The notes under the pieces were generated by a model. The model did not search any database. It was given only the letters and a program-made list of their open reading frames with translations, and was not told the origin of the DNA. A program made the translations under genes and the position numbers. Of a DNA stretch of 64,000 nucleotides, positions 58,493 through 64,000 are shown in pieces. Source of the DNA: Adiantum capillus-veneris. Lineage: Eukaryota; Streptophyta; Polypodiopsida; Polypodiales; Pteridaceae. Each line of letters begins with the position of its first letter. Position 1 is the stretch's first letter. The stretch spans positions 171,547,740-171,611,739 of the forward strand of contig CM043944.1 of assembly GCA_014529385.2 (NCBI GenBank), read 5' to 3'.

Positions 58493-58704
58493 TGATCTCA
58501 TTCCCTTTCCTTTTCATCATTACTCCCAAGCATCCATCTCTCTTGGATGAAAACTTTGTTATGGTGGTGTGTTGTTTGCGTCCTAGCCGCTGAAGCTAGG
58601 TGGTGCCCCCCCTGTTTGCTTTACCATGACAGGCTCAAGGGGCTCCATTTGGTCCCCGGTGTTTTAGAGGCCGTCGGGGTTCGGGGTTCGCTTTGCTCCC
58701 GTCA
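57158..58704 (+). repeat. element C 3' LTR
   Basis: 1547 bp. It matches 52306-53841 apart from scattered substitutions and a longer CT run (about 58457-58488). Confidence 0.93.
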
Positions 58705-58708
58705 CCAG

Positions 58709-59716
58709 CAACAAGCAGAGGCAGAAAGCTCAGGGCCAACCGCCAATGAGGGCATCGACCTCGAAAATGTGGCAGATCCTGTGGACACACCCATACAAGA
58801 GGAAAGCATAGCAGGATCCTCTCAAGAGCCGCAGGATCTAACACAAGAAGAGGAGAAAAAATTGCGTAAGGCAATAGAGACAGATCTAAGAGAAAGCACA
58901 AAGGAAGCCTTCGAATGGGAGCAGAGGGTCTTCAAATCTATGACAATTCAAAAGATCAACGCCAGCAATCTCAGGCGCGAGTTGCTTCAGCCCTCTCTCC
59001 CATATCCATTGGTGAAGTATGAAGCAGCAACAATAAACAGGCGAATCAGAGAAGAGCCAACGGTACCTCTCTACAATGCAGACACCTCGAGGCTAGAAGG
59101 AGTTAAGCTCATAGTGGATTCTTAGCCAAAGTGGAGGAATGCTTGTCTTACCAAGTACCCACAATACCTAATCCACTTGGTAGAGGCACCTAAACATATC
59201 AGAGACAACCTCAGCTTCTGTCCTCTACCAAGGGTTAGGACATGGAAGGCACAAGAAATTTTGCAAAGAAGCCAACCCACTTGGCTGAATTACCCAAAGG
59301 TGTCGGGCGTGAAGGCAGGTGAGAGAATAAGTGTCCAATACATGGTGAAAACCCTAACGGGAGCCATAAAATTGTTCACTGGCTCACTTGACCTTACATG
59401 CATTATGATGAGAAAAATCTGCAGAACCATCCTAGCAGTGTTCGAGACCTTCAAGCCGGGCCAGGTGACCGACAACATATTCTTCTTCCAAGATACATAT
59501 AGATGTGCTTACGATCTGTCAGGTCAGCCTTCCAAGGAGGTGATACATGCGCTGTACCAAGGAATCATGTTTCTACCATCCTATCACCTCCAAGATTTTG
59601 AAGAAGCATTCTATACGGGGTTCTTCACCATGAATACAGATATCTTTGGCCCGACAATGCTGAACCTACATGCAAGGTACAAATCACTGCTAAAGATGTG
59701 GGAAACGATAAGATGA
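58709..59716 (+). pseudogene. element E coiled-coil ORF, 3' part
   Basis: Continues in frame from 52305 after removal of element C and one CCAG: ESSGPTANEGIDLENVADP, then an acidic helix (DLTQEEEKKLRKAIETDLRE). A TAG lies at 59123. A folded C-terminal region follows (ERISVQYMVKTLTGAIKLFT, DLSGQPSKEVIHALYQGIMF), ending KMWETIR. The whole ORF would be 969 codons with three internal TAG codons and no frameshift. The ORF is followed by the PPT and LTR of element E. Confidence 0.65.
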
Positions 59717-59749
59717 AGTAGTTGATCAAGGCCATGTCGGGGACGACAT

Positions 59750-59768
59750 GAACAAGGAGGGGGGGGGA
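59750..59768 (+). other. element E polypurine tract
   Basis: AACAAGGAGGGGGGGGA immediately before the LTR start TGTTAG. Confidence 0.75.
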
Positions 59769-60703
59769 TGTTAGAAGCTGGAAACACCCCACGGCATCTA
59801 ACTACTCGGCGGACTATTATATTTGTAATTATTCATTCATTGAGGAAAACCCGATCTTTCACCTTGTAAATATTGGTACTTACAGAAGTTTCCGGATTGT
59901 ATCCCAGTTTTGATAGTTAGATTGAGTAGATGGTTGATTTTGGAACTTTAGGGTTTGAGAAGTTGTAAGGTATATATACCACTTTTTGACCTTAATGAGA
60001 AAAACCTTTTGTCATTTTAAAAAACAAGTTTGAAGTCTGTGAGTGAGCGTACTGTGTACGAGAGAGAGAGTGTGAGCTTCGTCTTGACGCTACGAGTGCT
60101 ACGGTGGTCGGAATCGAGTGCCGAGAAGTGCAGCGTGTTGCGCCCGACTAGAGCAACGCGCCGATACCAACATTGCGCGTACGGTCCGGCTTTGTGAGCT
60201 CCTTCTACGAGCTTCATCGGTTGTTTGGGTGAGCATACGTTGTCCGATTTTTCATTGCAACATATCCACACGTTCACATTGAGTAGAACTACACATTAGG
60301 CACTTTAGATTTCGGAAACGAAGACCTGCAGATTTCGGCCAGACATCCTACGTGTTTCTGCACCGGGTGTTTTGGGTCGTGATTTTGGTTCATAAACCTT
60401 AGGGAGAGCGGCCTATTGGTATTAGTAGGGTCTCCTTCAAGTTCTATGGTGTTTCGAGATTGTTTGATGGGTGTTCGGCTCTAGAAAGCGTTGTAGGAAG
60501 TTTCCTCTTTTGCACTCTTGAAGGCTGTGACTTAGACAATTGGTAGAGACCTCTGTAGGAATTAGTTAGGAGTCGGTCGAGTGTACGTTGACACCTTATG
60601 CTTGCTTCCACGCGCCTGCGGGTCGAGCTTCTTCCTTAGCTGACATTACATGTTAGGTGAGTTCTCGTTGTGCTGACGTCCGTCGCGGCGTATCCGTCCA
60701 ACA
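59769..60703 (+). repeat. element E 3' LTR
   Basis: 935 bp with perfect TGTT...AACA ends (TGTTAGAAGC to GTCCAACA), preceded by a PPT. It contains a TATA box (TATATATA, 59971-59978). On its right it passes abruptly into element D integrase, with AAGCC at 60704-60708 as the expected target duplication. The 5' LTR is missing because the element is truncated near 50228. Confidence 0.8.
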
Positions 60704-61346
60704 AAGCCCTATCTTGCATCTGCCCATAATGTTCCAATGCACTCATCCTATCCAACTGAATCTCTTGTAACTGTAAGAGCCTCTCTTTGAGTGCATCACT
60801 AGGCGGCCCAAGCAACTTTTCTAACATCTTGACCGTAGGCAACTCTACCTCCACAGGCAATAGTGCTTCCTTTCCATATACCAAATGAAATGGAGTAAAG
60901 CCCATACCTGTCTTCACCGAAGTACGATAAGCCCATAATGCAATAGGAAATTCCAAATCCCAATTCTTTCCTTGGTGCTTTGTCACTTTCGAAAGGATTT
61001 GTACCAACTCACCATTGAATCTTTCATTTAAGCCATTACACTGCGGGTAATAAGGAGTGGTATGCTGGTGCCTAATCTTCATCTTTGCGCATAAAAAGTC
61101 TAGCAGTTTAGCTCTAAATCCTGGCCCCTTATCCGAAAGTAGCTCTAGTGGCACCCCAAACTTGCAACATATTTCCTTGTACACAAATTTTGCCACATCC
61201 TTTGCAGTGATCTGTTTTACCGCTATAGCCTTTGCCCATCTAGAGAGATAGTCCACTGCAATCAAAATATAGCTTTTGCCCCTGCTTGTGATTGGTAATG
61301 GGCCTATTGCATCAATCCCCCACTTTTCAAACACATCAAAGGCCAT
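60704..61346 (-). pseudogene. element D integrase (truncated by E)
   Basis: Integrase core: D in KWGIDAIGPLP, then VDYLSRWAKAIAVKQITAKD, D in SDKGPGF, YYPQCNGLNERFNGE with the catalytic E. The TPFHLVYGKEALLPVEVELP segment follows. The coding sequence is cut at YGQMQDRAL by the element E LTR, so the C-terminal domain is missing. Codons after 60704 in that frame belong to the LTR. Confidence 0.92.
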
Positions 61347-62120
61347 AATGGTTTTTCATAGCTCTGGCTTCAACACTCTCTTCCCAAATGCTTGACACCT
61401 ATTGCAAGACCTACACCAATGGTGAACATCCTTGTGCAAACTAGGCCATACATACCCTTCTTGCAAGATCTTATGCAAGGTGATCTTTAGAGCAAAATGT
61501 CCGCCACATGCACCTTCATGATTCTCTTCCAACACTCTATAAATCTCCTCCCGCCAAGGTACACGTCTCAACACGAGATCAGTCCCTTTCATGTATAAGA
61601 CATCACCAATCAGTTTGTACCTGTATGCTCTACGCACAAAGCCATACTTCTTAGACTTCTGAATGTCATTTGGAATGATTCCTATTAGCAAAAAATCCTC
61701 TTCTTGAGCCAAACTTTCCCGGCCATGATAAAGAGGTAAAGTGGTGCTCAACACAAATAGCTCCCCAATCATGCTTTGAGCTGCTTCATGTGCCTCTCCA
61801 TTTAGAGCACGTTCAATGTGTCTGATGCTCCATGCTTCAAACTTTTTTAACAGGCCTTTAATTCTGAAACACAATTCCTTCAATGAGGTGTTATTGCTCT
61901 TCCACACACCCAGCACTTGCTTCACAACTAACAAGGCATCATCTTTTATACTCAACCTTTTAATCCCGTGCTTCAAGCAAATGTGTAATCCAGCTTCCAA
62001 TGTAGCATATTCAGCCTCATTGTTACTATGCACATCCAATTTGAACCCTCTCTTGCATACTAGCTTCCCCTCTGGATCATAAAGTGCTATACCCCCTGAA
62101 GCTGCATCATGGCTCTTTCT
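61347..62120 (-). pseudogene. element D second RNase H and integrase zinc finger
   Basis: Archaeal-type RNase H (NNEAEYATLEAGLHICLKHG, IKDDALLVVKQVLGVW) is followed by the integrase finger (ENHEGACGGHFALKITLHKI, CRSCNRCQAFG). A TGA near 61356 separates it from the integrase core, and a TAG at 62121 follows VLFFDGS. The second RNase H places D in the Tat group with B. Confidence 0.9.
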
Positions 62121-63596
62121 CTATGATCCATCAAAGAACAACACATGTGCATTGCTGATCTGTGGTACTTCTTCAACTACCTTTCTCACCACCTCTTCCT
62201 TAACAAGAAGGGGATTCTCCTTGTAGGTCAACAAATTGGCTAGGGTAGCCCTTGTACTATCTTCCACTAAAAAAGAGAACTCAAACTCTTGCAACTCAAT
62301 TACCCATTTCTTGACCACATTTGACATGTTAGTGCCATTAATTAATTGTGGCAAAAAGGCATAGCTCATCAAGAAAACAAAAGGTCGTGGTAGCAAGTAA
62401 TGACGAAATCGTCGACAAGCAAATATTAGATTGGCCATCACTAGCTCTACTTCGGAGAATTTTCTCTCTGCTACCAACTTCACTCGGCTTGCACAATACA
62501 CTGGTCTCATATAATGGCTGCCCTTTCCCTTTTGCAATAGCATGGCTTCAATGGCATCATCCCCTACTGATGGATTTACATAAAAAACTTTCTCCCAATC
62601 AGGAGCCTGCATGGCTGACAATCCCCCTAACACCTCTTTCACCTCTTGAAACACTTCTTCACACTTGTCATCCCATTGCAATGGATCATGCTTTGCCACT
62701 TGCTGTAATGGATAAAGGAGCTGTGAAGACAATGGAATAAACCGTGCCATGTACTTCACTTTGTGTATAAAAGTTGCCAATTGCTTCGTACTCGTAGGAG
62801 ATGGAAGAAGAATAATAGACTTAACCTTGTCTGGATCAGTCTCAATGCCATTTTCTAACACCATATCGCCCAATAACTTCACCCTTGGCTGTGCTAGATG
62901 AAATTTCTTTGGATTTAGTTGTCCTCCACATTCATCATATCGAGCCAATACCATCTGCAACTTCTCATGGTGTTCAGCCCTACTACTGTAGACACAGAAG
63001 TCGTCCATAAAAGCTTTAACACAACTACCAATGAATGGTGCCAATACCCAATTTTCTCTCTCTTGATAGAAAGATGGTCCATTTGACAACCCAAATGGCA
63101 ATACAATGTAGCAATAACAGCCCCATGGCGTAATAAAAGTTGTCTATGTGCAGTCTTTAAGAGCAATCTTCAATTGAAAATAGCCTGAAAAACCATCACA
63201 CACACTGTACCTCTCATAACCTACCACTGAATCCAACATCTGATCAATGAATGGAAGAGGATATGGGTTCTTCTTAGTGGCTAAATTTAAGGGCTTAAAA
63301 TCTACACAAATCCTCCACTTTCCATCCTTCTTTGGGCTGACTACTATTGGACTCACCCATTCTGTGGTCTCCACCGGGAGTATGAACCCTGCCTTCAATA
63401 ACTTGTCCACCTCTTCCCTCAAGGCTTTCATTTGCTCTTGACCCATCCTTCTTAGTCTTTGCCACACTGGCTTAGCACCTTATTTCAGCTCTATATGTAT
63501 CTCTTCGTCCTTGAACCCTCTGATCTCTTCATATGAAGTAATGAACAAATCAAGAAAACTAGCTAGCATGTGCAAATATATTTCCTTCTCCATAGC
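62121..63596 (-). pseudogene. element D reverse transcriptase and RNase H
   Basis: RT begins after a TAA near 63480 (WQRLRRMGQEQMKALREEVD, WRICVDFKPLNLATKKNPYP, VCDGFSGYFQLKIALKDCT). A TAG at 63144 follows, then MPFGLSNGP and the catalytic FMDD in VKAFMDDFCVYS. The RNase H is YCASRVKLVAERKFSEVELV and ELQEFEFSFLVED. All pieces share one minus frame, so loss is by stop codons only. Confidence 0.92.
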
Positions 63597-64000
63597 TTAG
63601 AGGTCTCCACTGATCATTTGTGTCATCAATTCCTGCTTCTTTGACAACTCAACCTTGGTTTGCATCAGCCCTTCAATCACTTCATAAGGCCCTTCACTTT
63701 CATCTTCAACTTCATTCGCAAATGCAACTAAACTAGACTCATGCATTTCTTTGTCCATCAAAAGAAATGCAACATCGGCATCCTCATCACTGCTGGTAGT
63801 GCTATCACTGTCCTCATCAGTCATTGTGGAATAGTCTTCATCACTAGACTCATCCTCATCTTCATAAATATCCTCTAATCGTTTCCTTGTGTCCATATTA
63901 TAAAGCTTCTTGGCACCTGTCTTTCCATAGAGGCTAATAGTACCACGTCTCCAATCTTGAACAGCTCCCATTGCACGTAACCATGGTCTACCTAGTATAA
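63597..64000 (-). pseudogene. element D protease end and acidic linker (runs off window)
   Basis: At the window edge the minus strand reads the protease motif LGRPWLRAMGAVQDWRRG, then an acidic linker (DEDESSDEDYSTMTDEDSDS) as in element B. It ends at TAA 63597. The rest of protease, gag and the 5' LTR lie outside the window. Confidence 0.85.

Larger units (their letters stand above)
52306..58704 (+). mobile_element. element C: non-autonomous LTR retrotransposon with gag and TM ORF, no pol
   Basis: A 6.4-kb element with LTRs (52306-53841, 57158-58704), a PBS 2 bases after the 5' LTR, a PPT next to the 3' LTR and the flanking 4-bp direct repeat CCAG (52302-52305 and 58705-58708). The interior (3.3 kb) encodes small pre-gag ORFs, gag and, in the same frame after TGA, a 475-codon ORF with one transmembrane segment. 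No protease, RT, RNase H or integrase was found. Excising it with one CCAG restores the element E frame (ELKGQ joined to QQAEAE). PBS, PPT and gag relate it to the Tat-type element B, which could supply pol in trans. Confidence 0.88.

Overview
The window is nuclear DNA of a land plant. It holds a ZF-HD (zinc-finger homeodomain) transcription factor gene, a plant family. It also holds plant-type Ty3/gypsy elements, some with a second RNase H as in the Tat lineage, plus Ty1/copia and Mutator-like remnants, MITEs, tRNA-derived SINE-like pieces and a very high density of CT/GA and CA/GT microsatellites. Species cannot be read from the sequence. A fern or another non-flowering or early-diverging lineage is a guess only, prompted by the moss- and fern-like look of the gypsy element at 20.8-24.0 kb.

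Layout. 1-6.1 kb is gene-poor: two MITEs of one family with 4-bp target duplications, SINE-like pieces and a dead gypsy integrase. 6.16-8.78 kb (minus) is the ZF-HD gene, two coding exons, apparently intact; 8.8-11.6 kb upstream is leader and promoter DNA full of microsatellites. 14.5-18.2 kb (minus) is a decayed multi-exon gene. It joins a ParB/sulfiredoxin-like segment, a coiled coil, a basic NLS-like patch and a beta-class amino-methyltransferase (motif IV before motif I), and ends in a Pro/Gly/Tyr-rich tail. This is the most unusual item here. 20.8-24.0 kb is a gypsy pol remnant carrying a near-perfect palindromic MITE.

24.0-64.0 kb is a nest of retroelements. A copia remnant (24.0-25.4 kb) is interrupted by gypsy element A (25.38-45.18 kb, minus, 5' truncated). 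Element A has an extra coiled-coil ORF downstream of pol. Inside that ORF sits element B (29083-39277, minus), a young Tat-type element with both LTRs, PBS, PPT, two small pre-gag ORFs and gag-PR-RT-RH-aRH-INT in a single frame broken only by stop codons. 46.2-49.0 kb is a Mutator-like transposase remnant with a SWIM zinc finger. Element E (50.2-60.7 kb, plus, 5' truncated) carries a long coiled-coil ORF and a 3' LTR. That ORF is split by element C (52306-58704), which has LTRs, PBS, PPT, pre-gag ORFs and gag, but a transmembrane ORF in place of pol. E has in turn landed in the integrase of Tat-type element D (60.7 kb to the window end, minus).

Both nested insertions can be proved from the sequence: removing the inserted element plus one target-site copy restores an open frame. 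B and C share PBS, PPT, gag and pre-gag ORF families, so C looks like a non-autonomous relative that a B-type element could mobilise in trans. The ZF-HD locus is the only gene that looks functional.
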